Under the pieces are notes generated by a model. It searched no databases. It saw only the letters and a program-made list of their open reading frames with translations, and was not told where the DNA came from. A DNA stretch of 64,000 bases from Celerinatantimonas diazotrophica (GTDB lineage Bacteria; Pseudomonadota; Gammaproteobacteria; Enterobacterales; Celerinatantimonadaceae), in assembly GCF_004339545.1 (NCBI RefSeq), contig NZ_SMGD01000011.1, positions 434,001 to 498,000 of the forward strand, given 5' to 3'. Of the stretch, positions 45,173 to 53,483 are shown one piece after another. How positions within the stretch are numbered: the stretch's first letter is position 1; each line of letters starts with the position of its first letter. Made by a program: the position numbers and the translations under genes.

Positions 45173-45871
45173 ATGTCCAAATATCACCTATTGAAACAAC
45201 GTGTTTTAGAAGCCAATTTACAACTTCCTAAATACGGCTTAGTGACATTTACGTGGGGCAATGTCTCTGAATTTGACCGTGACAATGGCGTAATTGCTAT
45301 TAAACCATCGGGGGTTGAATACAGTGTCATGACGGCTGACGACATCGTAGTCGTCGATTTAGAAGGCCATGTTATTGAAGGGAAACTGAATCCTTCGAGT
45401 GATACGGCTACCCATTTAGAGCTTTATAAATCATTCCCCGAGATCGGCGGCATTGTTCATACACACTCTCGTAGTGCAACGATTTGGGCGCAGGCAGGCA
45501 TTGATATTCCAGCGTTGGGGACAACGCATGCCGACTACTTTTATGGAGACATTCCATGTACTCGCAAGCTATCAAGCCGCGAAATTGCAGACCAATACGA
45601 GAAAAATACCGGCCTTGTGATCATCGAAGAGTTCACTCAGCGCCACATTGACCCAATGGCGGTTCCGAGTGTGATCGTTATAGGACATGCGCCCTTCTCT
45701 TGGGGAAAAAATGCCAAAGACGCAGTACACAACGCGGTTGTGTTAGAAGAGGTATCGGCAATGGCATTAGCAACGCGCTCCTTAAATAGCGACATTAAGA
45801 TTCAACCCGAATTATCAGATAAACACTATCTACGTAAGCATGGTGAACATGCTTACTACGGACAGCAATAA
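45173..45871 (+). CDS. ulaF: L-ribulose-5-phosphate 4-epimerase UlaF
   Basis: This converts L-ribulose 5-phosphate to D-xylulose 5-phosphate, the last step of the ascorbate route. Class II aldolase-like metalloenzyme: [51 protein letters not shown], the zinc triad in IVHTHSRSA with a later His in [12 protein letters not shown], and [16 protein letters not shown]. Very close in pattern to AraD/SgbE/UlaF; the operon points to UlaF. It follows ulaC by nine bases with GGAG before the ATG. Confidence 0.93.
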   Translation: MSKYHLLKQRVLEANLQLPKYGLVTFTWGNVSEFDRDNGVIAIKPSGVEYSVMTADDIVVVDLEGHVIEGKLNPSSDTATHLELYKSFPEIGGIVHTHSRSATIWAQAGIDIPALGTTHADYFYGDIPCTRKLSSREIADQYEKNTGLVIIEEFTQRHIDPMAVPSVIVIGHAPFSWGKNAKDAVHNAVVLEEVSAMALATRSLNSDIKIQPELSDKHYLRKHGEHAYYGQQ

Positions 45872-46174
45872 GCCTGCGATCTATCAAGAACTTGCATTAG
45901 CTCGAGATGAAACGGCGTTAACAGATGCCCTATCCATCTGAGGGTAAAAAATCGAGGGGCAATGCGCTTAGCTAACTATGAGCAACCTTAGCCAACCGAA
46001 CGCCCAAGTGATGGCCATTAGTGACCATCAACATGATCGAGCACAGCGGCAATAAGCTGGCTTAGGCATCGCGGTAGTTGCTACGAACTACACCCGCTTA
46101 AGCCATATATAAAACAGATAACAACCCAGATGGGCTAGTCCATCTAATACGTGAACAAATTAAAGGATAGAACG
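45872..46174 (+). other. Gap between ulaF and ulaD with a nested hairpin
   Basis: About 300 non-coding bases interrupt the operon. A nested fold at 46058-46105 has outer arms TGGCTTA / TAAGCCA and inner arms GTAGTT / AACTAC around a six-base loop. It could separate expression of the upstream transport genes from ulaD-ulaE, by processing or attenuation. Confidence 0.45.
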
Positions 46175-46822
46175 ATGACCAAACCAATGATCCAGATCGC
46201 CCTAGATCAAACCAGCCTAGCGGCAGCAATTGAAGTCGCAAATAACGTAGAAAGCTATGTTGATGTCATTGAAGTGGGGACGATTTTAGCGTTTGCAGAG
46301 GGAATGACAGCAGTCTCTACATTACGTAAAAACCACCCTGACCATATCTTAGTCTGTGATATGAAAACAACCGATGGAGGGGCAATCCTGGCTCGCATGG
46401 CTTTTGAAGCGGGTGCCGATTGGATTACCGTATCGGCCGCCGCTCACATAGCGACCATTAATGCGTGTAAAAAAGTAGCCGATGAATTTAATAGTGAAAT
46501 TCAAATCGAAATTTACGGCAACTGGACAATGGAAGATGCGCAGGCTTGGGTTGATCTAGGTATTACACAAGCCATTTACCATCGTTCTCGTGATGCAGAA
46601 CTAGCCGGTGTAGGTTGGACAGACGCGGACTTAGTGAAAATGCGCGAACTATCTAATCTGGGTATCGAACTTTCCATTACGGGCGGGATTGTGCCTGAAG
46701 ATTTACATCTATTTGAAGGTATTAAAGCGAAAACATTTATCGCGGGTCGCGCTCTGGCTGGAGATAAAGGCAAGGAAACCGCCGAAGCACTGAAAGAACA
46801 AATTAATCGCTACTGGAAGTAG
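46175..46822 (+). CDS. ulaD: 3-keto-L-gulonate-6-phosphate decarboxylase UlaD
   Basis: This orotidine-phosphate-decarboxylase superfamily enzyme makes L-xylulose 5-phosphate. The start is set at the ATG at 46175 behind AGGAT; the frame opens at 46151 without a ribosome site. Landmarks: IQIALDQTSL, VIEVGTILAFAEGM, the metal and catalytic stretch CDMKTTDGGAI (D-x-K-x-x-D), ADWITVSAAAHI, QAIYHRSRDAELAGVGW and SITGGIVPEDLHLFEG. The 215 residues match E. coli UlaD. Confidence 0.95.
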   Translation: MTKPMIQIALDQTSLAAAIEVANNVESYVDVIEVGTILAFAEGMTAVSTLRKNHPDHILVCDMKTTDGGAILARMAFEAGADWITVSAAAHIATINACKKVADEFNSEIQIEIYGNWTMEDAQAWVDLGITQAIYHRSRDAELAGVGWTDADLVKMRELSNLGIELSITGGIVPEDLHLFEGIKAKTFIAGRALAGDKGKETAEALKEQINRYWK

Positions 46823-46830
46823 GGGGCACT

Positions 46831-47772
46831 ATGTACCAAAACCTACCGCGCCATCTTGTAGGGCTCTATGAAAAAGCCCTACCGAATGACTTCAGTTGGG
46901 AAGAAAGGCTCAAAACGACTAAAGAATTAGGCTTTGATTTTCTAGAAATATCGATTGATGAATCAGATGAAAGGCGTAGTCGCTTAGATTGGATCGATGA
47001 AAAAATTTACGGACTTCGCCATTTATGTGAAGCGTACCAAATACCTCTGCAATCGATGTGTTTAAGTGTGCACCGTAAGTTTCCATTTGGTTCTGCAGAT
47101 CCAAGTGTGCGTGAACAAGCCGTCATTCATATGGAGAAAGCGATCACATTGGCGTATAAACTGGGCATTCGGACCATTCAACTGGCCGGTTATGACGTTT
47201 ACTACGAACCAGCAGACCAAGCGACGCACCTTCGTTTTATCGAAGGCATGAAGTTGTCAGCTAAATTAGCAGAGCGTGCGGGGGTCATGTTGGCGGTTGA
47301 AATCATGGATACCGACTACCTCAATTCACTCAGTAAGTTTGAAGTGTTAAATCGTGAAATTAATTCGCCATACTTCACAGCCTATCCAGATGTAGGCAAT
47401 ATTTCTGGGTGGAATTACGACATTGTGACCGAGCTTAAACTGAGTAAGCCACGCATTACACAGATCCATCTCAAAGATACGCATCGCGTAGCCCCTGGAT
47501 ACAAAGGGCAGTTCCGAGATCTCGTCATCGGCGAAGGAGAAGTTGATTTCAACGCAATATTCAAAACATTGAAAGAAACGGCATGTGTGGTACCGCTGGT
47601 GATTGAAATGTGGGCGCAGGATGAACACTGGAAGGAAAACATCTTAAAAGCACAGGCATGCTTGAATAAAGTTTGTCGCCAAGTCGATGTCATACCGCTG
47701 TTCAGCACTCCTGCTCTTGATTCAGAACATGCAATCAAACAGCCGCGCCACTCAGTGAGCTTAACAGACTAG
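46831..47772 (+). CDS. ulaE: L-xylulose-5-phosphate 3-epimerase UlaE
   Basis: This TIM-barrel epimerase converts L-xylulose 5-phosphate to L-ribulose 5-phosphate. It has LVGLYEKALPNDFSWEERLK, LGFDFLEISIDESDERRSRL, VHRKFPFGSADP, IQLAGYDVYYEP, AVEIMDTDYLN, YPDVGNISGWN and IHLKDTHRVAPGYKGQFRDL. At 313 residues it exceeds the usual 284 by a C-terminal tail of about 30 residues. It follows ulaD by eight bases, with GGGG before the ATG, and ends the operon. Confidence 0.95.
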   Translation: MYQNLPRHLVGLYEKALPNDFSWEERLKTTKELGFDFLEISIDESDERRSRLDWIDEKIYGLRHLCEAYQIPLQSMCLSVHRKFPFGSADPSVREQAVIHMEKAITLAYKLGIRTIQLAGYDVYYEPADQATHLRFIEGMKLSAKLAERAGVMLAVEIMDTDYLNSLSKFEVLNREINSPYFTAYPDVGNISGWNYDIVTELKLSKPRITQIHLKDTHRVAPGYKGQFRDLVIGEGEVDFNAIFKTLKETACVVPLVIEMWAQDEHWKENILKAQACLNKVCRQVDVIPLFSTPALDSEHAIKQPRHSVSLTD

Positions 47773-47791
47773 CAAGCACCATTTTGACAAA

Positions 47792-47835
47792 ACGTGCGGC
47801 ATATTGCCCCCAATATGTTGCACGTACTATTTTTA
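47792..47835 (+). terminator. Terminator of the ula operon
   Basis: The 15-base arms ACGTGCGGCATATTG and CAATATGTTGCACGT pair with two G-U wobbles around a four-base loop, followed shortly by TTTTT. It lies 20 bases past ulaE. Confidence 0.85.
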
Positions 47836-47849
47836 TCTCAAGGTGTGGA

Positions 47850-48059
47850 TTAGATAGCAACAGTCATGTGGTCGCGACCAATTTTTGCCATCTCAATGAG
47901 AACGTCGGTGTGATAATTCTTCTTCACGGTAACATGAGTGCCAATTTCACTGGCGATTTTTACGATTTCTAATGCGTCGGTCGGGTGCAGTGACGAATCT
48001 TTTGTGATTTCAATATTTACGCCAAGTTTTACGAGCGCAATTGCATCGGTTGAATACAT
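47850..48059 (-). CDS. Small protein with three degenerate internal repeats
   Basis: I do not recognise it. The 69 residues break into three similar units: STDAIALVKLGVNIEITKDS, then HPTDALEIVKIASEIGTHVT with VKKN, then HTDVLIEMAKIGRDHMTVAI. Each follows the pattern T-D, hydrophobic helix ending K-I/L, G/I-x-x-x, then a beta strand. The regular helix-strand rhythm argues for a real folded product, not a chance frame. It lies opposite to and just downstream of the ula operon; the ATG at 48059 has a weak AAGAGAA upstream. Confidence 0.6.
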   Translation of the reverse strand: MYSTDAIALVKLGVNIEITKDSSLHPTDALEIVKIASEIGTHVTVKKNYHTDVLIEMAKIGRDHMTVAI

Positions 48060-48777
48060 GAATGTTCTCTTAACTTTAAATTTTGGAGCACTATATCATT
48101 TTCGATTCATCCAACTCTATATGTTCATCGAAAAACTCATCTGTGTATTTTAATGCACTAGCTCAACTCGAACTTCTTTTACACCGATAAATGACATGTT
48201 AGAGAAATTACCTATTTCTAAAAAACAGTCTCGAGTGGGCTATATAGCTCAAACGGGTAATGCCATCATAGCCATTTTTAATCATATCGGACGGGCATCA
48301 ACTCGATAAACATCCCATTCGGTTTCATAAAATCAGCAAGAAACTTGCTGAAAAATATCAGTATTTGCAATGCTTATGACTAACTGTCCATGATAATCAT
48401 TTTCCAAATCTGGAGTTACTAGCTTTCGCTAGACAGTTTGTTGTTCCAAAAAATATGTTTCTGTAAATTGAGTCGGTGACATACCACCTGTATGCAAATG
48501 ACGTTTTTAGAGTTGTAAAACTTTTCTATACAGTTAAATATTTTAGTCTTCGCATACTCGAGCATTTAGTGGTAGATGTAACCACCGTTTCTGTTGCTGA
48601 ACAGGCAATCATAACCTAATACCTATCAGTCATCACACTCACTGTGATGACGACTTACTTTTCGCCTCAAGCAACACAATCTAATTTGATATCGGTTAAT
48701 CTTTATCAGTTAAAATGATGTTAAATTAAAGAAAACGTCAATGAAAAATAAGTTATTATCGAATCAGGTGACTACGG
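48060..48777. other. Gap holding an IS3 remnant
   Basis: About 700 bases without an intact gene. An IS3-family transposase end lies at 48429-48563. A palindromic stretch ATCACACTCACTGTGAT near 48631-48647 could be a regulator site or weak hairpin. The rest is AT-rich and unassigned. Confidence 0.4.
48429..48563 (-). pseudogene. IS3-family transposase, C-terminal remnant
   Basis: On the minus strand the segment reads EYAKTKIFNCIEKFYNSK, then after a one-base slip RHLHTGGMSPTQFTETYFLE and QQTV, then a stop. This is the characteristic C-terminus of IS3-family OrfB (the F-Y-N, R-H and S-P landmarks). Only about 45 residues survive. Confidence 0.75.
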
Positions 48778-49332
48778 ATGGATGAACCACCAATTAATAA
48801 TTCAACGCCTAAAGCTGCCATTAATCAACCTTTAACTAAAACGTTTAGTTGGTATTTAAAAACCATCGATTGGGCTTTTAGTCATTTCATTGCATTGATT
48901 TTTAAAGGAATTTTTTTCTTAACACTCATAGCTATTAGTTTGGCATCCATTGTTTTAGAGTTTAGATATATTTTCGAATATAATGCCGGACTTGCTGATT
49001 TATCATTTGTCGAAATCATATTTTTCGTAGTTTTACTGATATTACTCAAACGATATTGGGTATATTCTAAACAAACCAGTGTTCACTGGTGGGATCTACT
49101 AACAGCGCCGTTACTTTGGTATGCCAAATTTAACATATTCACTTTCCTATCTCTCTTTCTTATACTCCTTAAGTTAGAATCAGATACACATCTTTCCAAT
49201 CTATTGTTCACTCAATGGCAACATTATGAACAAATTGTCTTTTTTATCGGAACATTGATCAGTTTATATATAGCTGTACCCAGCCGGAGTCTTATTATTA
49301 AATTGACTCGACAAAATCACCGGACCAATTGA
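48778..49332 (+). CDS. Unknown inner-membrane protein (184 aa)
   Basis: I do not recognise the family. After a polar N-terminus of about 35 residues there are four hydrophobic segments: FIALIFKGIFFLTLIAISLA, VEIIFFVVLLILL, IFTFLSLFLILL and QIVFFIGTLISLYIAV. A basic C-terminus follows. AGGTGA lies before the ATG. It is the first of three same-strand genes closely spaced to 50401, followed by a small exported cysteine protein. The trio may be one functional unit. Confidence 0.6.
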   Translation: MDEPPINNSTPKAAINQPLTKTFSWYLKTIDWAFSHFIALIFKGIFFLTLIAISLASIVLEFRYIFEYNAGLADLSFVEIIFFVVLLILLKRYWVYSKQTSVHWWDLLTAPLLWYAKFNIFTFLSLFLILLKLESDTHLSNLLFTQWQHYEQIVFFIGTLISLYIAVPSRSLIIKLTRQNHRTN

Positions 49333-49377
49333 ACCAAAAGAAAGCTGATGATACGACTAACAAAAATGAGGGTTAGC

Positions 49378-49707
49378 ATGTTAAGTAAGAAACATTTATT
49401 GGTCACCGTTGCTCTAATTTTTTTTCCAATGATATCCGTTGCGAGTCAATTCCCCTTGGTCAATAGTTGCGTTGAATTAGTGAATATCTACAAATCAAGA
49501 AATGAACAACACCTACTCGCTGCACAAACCACATCATTGTCACAAAGCCTGAGAGCTGGATATTGTTTAGGAGTTTTAACGCAGTACGCTGAATCTCATA
49601 GCTGCTATTCAAACTGGTTTAAGCGCGCTGAATATATCGCTAACTATGCATCAGAAGACTTTCCACCATCTGAAAAAAAACTGTTGGAGTTGTCTTGTGA
49701 AAATTAG
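49378..49707 (+). CDS. Small exported cysteine-containing protein, possibly Rap1a/Tai-like
   Basis: Start chosen at the ATG at 49378, which directly opens a signal peptide (LSKKHLLVTVALIFFPMISVAS). ATGs at 49348 and 49366 would add a charged tail before it. The mature part of about 85 residues has four cysteines (SCVELVNIYKS, RAGYCLGVL, SHSCYSNW, LSCEN). The layout with G-Y-C-L-G resembles Rap1a/Tai-type periplasmic immunity proteins, but the match is loose and no effector gene is evident nearby. It overlaps the next gene by 11 bases. Confidence 0.5.
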   Translation: MLSKKHLLVTVALIFFPMISVASQFPLVNSCVELVNIYKSRNEQHLLAAQTTSLSQSLRAGYCLGVLTQYAESHSCYSNWFKRAEYIANYASEDFPPSEKKLLELSCEN

Positions 49708-50401
49708 TGACGATTACATATCGACTCCAGATGCAATAGAAAAACTGTTCAACATTAAGTTATCAGAATACAAACAATTTAAAGACCTCATCTATTCTTT
49801 TGTACGTCATCGCAGCCAGAAAAAGCAGAGCTTTCTCGAGGTGAAAAAGGAATCTCAAGCATCGCCAAGTGCGAGTAATAAAAGTGACTTACTTATCCAT
49901 CGTTCTAGCCTAATAAAACTCTACAACGCGGTTATATTACAAGCCTTTTTCTTAGAAACAAAAAAAGTAAAATTAATATTTTCTAGTACCGAAAAAAGGA
50001 CACAGGCAGCTGACTTAATAGAATGTATTTTGCGTAACAGGCAGACCATTTTAGCTACCAAATTGCAAAGTAACAAAGTTTCACAATTAATCGATTTATT
50101 GCGCTCTGAAAACTCCTTAGAAACAAACGAACTCCCAAACCCCTTTGAAGAATTACCTCAATTATCGTTATCCCAAATGACTAGTCTACTGCAAAGCCTG
50201 GTAGCACAAAGTGCGGTGCTATCTCATGATGGCTCTAACATGCTTTTACATTTTTTCAATGATGACCTAGAAGAAGCCTATCAAGCATCATTAAATGTTA
50301 ATAGCCAATTACCAATCATCAAAAAATATCAGTCATTCATTCAAAACAGATACCGCGAAGCTAAAGAATTTGATGATACATTGGATGGTTTATTAAATTA
50401 G
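49697..50401 (+). CDS. Unknown soluble protein (234 aa), coupled to the exported protein
   Basis: I do not recognise it. A GTG at 49697 with GGAG seven bases upstream is a much better start than the ATG at 49646, which reads a Cys/His-rich shadow of the previous gene. The product (KISDDYISTPDAIEKLFNIK) is helical, basic in the middle, and ends YREAKEFDDTLDGLLN. There is no signal, zinc or ATP motif. Overlap with the upstream gene implies translational coupling, so a cytoplasmic partner or effector role within the trio is possible. Confidence 0.55.
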   Translation: MKISDDYISTPDAIEKLFNIKLSEYKQFKDLIYSFVRHRSQKKQSFLEVKKESQASPSASNKSDLLIHRSSLIKLYNAVILQAFFLETKKVKLIFSSTEKRTQAADLIECILRNRQTILATKLQSNKVSQLIDLLRSENSLETNELPNPFEELPQLSLSQMTSLLQSLVAQSAVLSHDGSNMLLHFFNDDLEEAYQASLNVNSQLPIIKKYQSFIQNRYREAKEFDDTLDGLLN

Positions 50402-50461
50402 GTGTTGCGAGTGCAGTGCACTCACTCATACTGATTCTTAGTTCATCGAGGATGAGTAAGG

Positions 50462-50644
50462 ATGAGTTCGACCAAGCAACTCTTTGATACATCTCGAATT
50501 CAAAGTCCGCAATTCAATATCAAGTGGGTTAGAAATATTGAAAAACGGCATAAATCGAAAACATCCTATCTCAGTTTAGGGGCTAGAAGATTTGCAGTTG
50601 CCCGACCTTTACAGAGCTTAAGCTGGAAGCTGGAATACTGTTAA
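50462..50644 (+). CDS. Small basic hypothetical protein (60 aa)
   Basis: This short frame has an AAGG close to its ATG and encodes a basic peptide (SSTKQLFDTSRIQSPQFNIK start, WVRNIEKRHKSKTSYLSLGA middle). It follows the unknown trio by 60 bases on the same strand. No domain is visible. It may be real or a remnant. Confidence 0.3.
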   Translation: MSSTKQLFDTSRIQSPQFNIKWVRNIEKRHKSKTSYLSLGARRFAVARPLQSLSWKLEYC

Positions 50645-50759
50645 TTTGGTATACCGCATCTGATGAGCAACATCCTATATGTCATAACATCTAGGAAAAA
50701 TTTGAGCAAATCCTTAAACAAATTCGTAATGCGATTTACTAACATGGAGTAATCACGTA

Positions 50760-50903
50760 ATGAGAAAAAAAATCACCCCCCAAAATAATTCGGCAAACAC
50801 GCAAAACCCGAATAAAGGTTCTTCCGGTACTAATCGCCAATATGACCAGAACCAGGGAAATATTGGTAAGCAAAAGAACCCAAATCAGCAAGGGAAAAAA
50901 TAA
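50760..50903 (+). CDS. Small Asn/Gln/Gly-rich protein (47 aa), possibly frameshifted
   Basis: An ATG at 50760 with GGAG upstream starts a 47-residue protein rich in N, Q, G and K (RKKITPQNNSANTQNPNKGS, then GTNRQYDQNQGNIGKQKNPN). Small proteins with this G-T-N...Q-G-N-x-G-x-Q-x-N-P-N pattern occur widely in gammaproteobacteria; their role is unknown. The stop lies right after a run of six A. Skipping one base there would extend the product by about 30 residues ending NNEDDLDDED. A strong terminator follows. Confidence 0.5.
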   Translation: MRKKITPQNNSANTQNPNKGSSGTNRQYDQNQGNIGKQKNPNQQGKK

Positions 50904-51009
50904 TAGGTCAAATACAAATGATATATATAAAGACGAACTCATTGTAGGGTCATACATCAACAATCCCAATAATGAAGACGACTTAGATGATGAAGATTAA
51001 CAGCTAATA

Positions 51010-51043
51010 ATAGAGCGGTCCCTTTGAGGGCCGTTCTTTTTTT
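51010..51043 (+). terminator. Rho-independent terminator after the small Asn/Gln-rich gene
   Basis: AGAGCGGTCCC and GGGCCGTTCT pair with one bulged base around TTTGA, followed by seven T. It closes the small-gene cluster. Confidence 0.85.
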
Positions 51044-51653
51044 AGAAACAATCCTATCTGCAAGACGTTTTATTTATGATTTACGAGCAGAGCCTTAGCA
51101 ACAGCTTCTCTTCAGCATCATTTCGAACCATGATCACATAGCATCTTAAGCATTCATCCGCTCACTATCATTTCACATGATCACAAAGAAATGGCAATGG
51201 CCGCTTGATATTAGAGAGTTTCTCACTTCGAAGTTGAATTTGGGGGTAGATATTTGTTACTGCTGTCCACATTCCCCTCAATGCCAACTACTGCTGAGTT
51301 AGCCGAAAAATTGCTATTTCTCCCCAGATATATTCGAGAGTATAATCGCTCAGATAAAGCTATGATGCGATTAAACTAACTGTTTTGTAAAACCCTACCA
51401 ATAACATATCCCTGAATCTAAAAAGAGAATAAATGAACTCTATTACAAACTTTCCTTCTTGAGTAAATCAATTCCAAAGTTTTAATCTATTTATTTCATA
51501 GAATTAGCTAAAAAGAATGAGTTAAATAAAAACCCCTAATACTTTATCATTAATAATGAATCATGTTTGTAAATTACACACAAATATATTGACAAAAACA
51601 ACAAAACAAAATATCTGTTATTAACATATTTATTATTATATGGGCATAAATTC
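51044..51653. other. AT-rich gap before the decarboxylase gene
   Basis: About 600 bases with no gene I can support. A 32-codon frame (51283-51381, PTTAELAEKLLFLPRYIREY) has plausible codon use but no ribosome site and may be a remnant. AT content rises strongly over the last 150 bases, where the promoter of the next gene must lie. Confidence 0.35.
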
Positions 51654-52898
51654 ATGAATATACGTAAAGTTGACATAAGTATTATAAATGACATAGCTAT
51701 AGTAAAAGAATTATATGATCTACTGGAAAGTAAAGAGGGTACTGAGTTAAAAAAATCTGTTGAGCACTCGATAAATGTCGCTCGAGAAATTGCGCACAAA
51801 GAACTGGATTCCCATTTATTTGACTTATTATATTGGCCAACTAGCTTGGATGAGTACTATGCCTATCTTGTCTGGTACGCCCAGTGGAAACCCGTTCAGC
51901 CGAACCAAACTGGCACTGGCTGGCAGGAACCAGACAGCGGGGTTATCCCAGAACAGCAAGAAGTATTTGATCGGCTGTGTCATTGGTACTTTCTAATTAA
52001 TCAAAAAACAAACACAAGTATAGATAACTTACAAAATGACCCGAAATTTTCGAAATGGATGAGGAAATATTCATCAACTTGGGGAGATTATTTAAATACA
52101 ACGGATTCATTCAATAATGAAATTCTAAAAACTTTCATTGATGACCCCGAATTTAGGGTATCCGAATCATTAGTCGATGGAAAGCCGAACTCCCCTAGCG
52201 GGTGGCTCACATGGAATCAATTCTTTGCTCGGGAACTTAACCCTGGAACTCGCCCTATTTCGTGCCAGGGAAACAACCATTATCCTACTTTTCCTGCAGA
52301 TTGCCATTACCGAGCATGCTATCACATTGATGAAAAAGGTAATATTCCAGAGATAACAGTAAAAGGAACCCACAAATATAATAATATTCAAAAGTTATTG
52401 GATGATGAAACAGAAAAATACGCAAAAGAGTTCTTTGGCGGAACATTTGTCCACTATTTTTTAGGCCCTTATTCATATCATCGGTTTCACACACCTGTTT
52501 CAGGGCTAGTAGAAGAATGTAGAGCTGTTACAGGAAGAACCTATCTTCAGGTAAATATAGAGGATGGACAATTTAATGCCCCTGATGATTCAGAGAACGG
52601 TTATGAATTCAGCCAGTCTCGGGGAATTGTTATTATTGATACAGCAAAATCAGAAGATGGCGATATTGGCTTAGTTGCAACTCTTCCTATCGGGATGGCA
52701 CATGTTTCGTCTGTTCATATGACACATGAAGTCGGGACGATGGCTAAAAAAGGGGATGAATTTGGTTACTTCCTATTCGGTGGCTCAGATATAATCATGC
52801 TCTTTGGACCTAAACAAAAAGCATTCGATAAAATTAGAACCGATAGTACAGTCTATAATCTCGTCGGTGAATTAGTTGTTAAGAGTGAACTTAATTAA
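51654..52898 (+). CDS. Phosphatidylserine-decarboxylase-like pyruvoyl enzyme (PsiD-type architecture)
   Basis: The C-terminal half matches the phosphatidylserine decarboxylase family: GWLTWNQFFARELNPGTRPI, LGPYSYHRFHTPVSGLVEEC, GLVATLPIGMAHVSSVHMTH and FGYFLFGGSDIIMLFGP. In the last, cleavage between G377 and S378 would create the pyruvoyl group. The N-terminal 170 residues are a soluble domain of the PSDC type found in PsiD-like decarboxylases, not a membrane anchor. That layout fits amino-acid decarboxylation more than phospholipid synthesis, but substrate is a guess. The gene stands alone at the right edge of the island, in AT-rich surroundings; no clear ribosome site precedes the ATG. Confidence 0.75.
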   Translation: MNIRKVDISIINDIAIVKELYDLLESKEGTELKKSVEHSINVAREIAHKELDSHLFDLLYWPTSLDEYYAYLVWYAQWKPVQPNQTGTGWQEPDSGVIPEQQEVFDRLCHWYFLINQKTNTSIDNLQNDPKFSKWMRKYSSTWGDYLNTTDSFNNEILKTFIDDPEFRVSESLVDGKPNSPSGWLTWNQFFARELNPGTRPISCQGNNHYPTFPADCHYRACYHIDEKGNIPEITVKGTHKYNNIQKLLDDETEKYAKEFFGGTFVHYFLGPYSYHRFHTPVSGLVEECRAVTGRTYLQVNIEDGQFNAPDDSENGYEFSQSRGIVIIDTAKSEDGDIGLVATLPIGMAHVSSVHMTHEVGTMAKKGDEFGYFLFGGSDIIMLFGPKQKAFDKIRTDSTVYNLVGELVVKSELN

Positions 52899-53203
52899 AT
52901 CCGATTTAATAGAGTTTTCGGTTGAGAACTCTATTTATCATTACAACTAATATATAAATTTTTATTTTTCAGCTAAAACATTTTATTCAGATTGCCTATC
53001 CTATGTAAAGATAACACACCCCATAGCGAAGCATTTACAGCTCCTAACCAAATCTTTTCATATAAAAGAAAATATAACCACATCTCTTCTTGGTATTGCT
53101 CTTAAAAAAGAGGATATAGAAATATGTTCTAAAATGGCACGTTGATGGCACATTTCAGAACTCAGAAAAAATAATAAAAATAAAATAGTTATTTTGAATT
53201 CAT
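52899..53203. other. Gap between the decarboxylase gene and attR
   Basis: About 300 AT-rich bases. A frame near 53096-53145 reads ALKKEDIEICSKMAR before a stop, possibly the tail of a lost gene. Nothing else is supported. Confidence 0.3.
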
Positions 53204-53272
53204 GGCGGGTCCACCCCCTCTCAGCACTACCAAATACAAGAAAGACGCTTTCGACGTCTTTCTTACCTAAAA
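53204..53272. repeat. attR: imperfect copy of the ssrA 3' end
   Basis: From GGCGGGTCCACC through ACCAAATACAAGAAAGACGC to the CGTCTTTCTTACCT end, this segment matches the ssrA T-arm, CCA end and terminator at 24271-24338 with scattered substitutions and a lost base in the stem. It marks the right edge of the island. Confidence 0.75.
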
Positions 53273-53483
53273 AACTCGAACCGATTGGACTTCCCTGACC
53301 TTACTAATCATGAGAAACCAATTTATAGCCATTTACTTTAGCCCATTCCTCTGAAGAGCATCTTCCAATGACGCTAACACCCTTTAGAAAAAAATTGATC
53401 GAAGTTATAACAAAAAACACCCTGCTTACAATAGAATACGTGATTAAAATTAAGAGTTTAAAGAGAAGGGGCAAGGAAGGGGA

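Larger units (their letters stand above)
24299..53272. mobile_element. Genomic island of about 29 kb integrated at ssrA
   Basis: The segment is bounded by the ssrA-end direct repeat at both sides and starts with an integrase pseudogene. It carries typical cargo: AlpA and WYL regulators, a broken radC, a restriction operon, IS fragments, a sugar-acid operon and orphan genes. Nothing in it looks like an intact integrase, so it seems fixed in place. The internal ISAs1 and IS3 remnants indicate rearrangement after arrival. Whether the ula locus arrived in the same event cannot be told. Confidence 0.7.

Noticed and set aside
51283-51381. 32-codon plus-strand frame
   Set aside because: Codon use is plausible, but there is no ribosome site, no homologue known to me, and it is isolated in AT-rich sequence.
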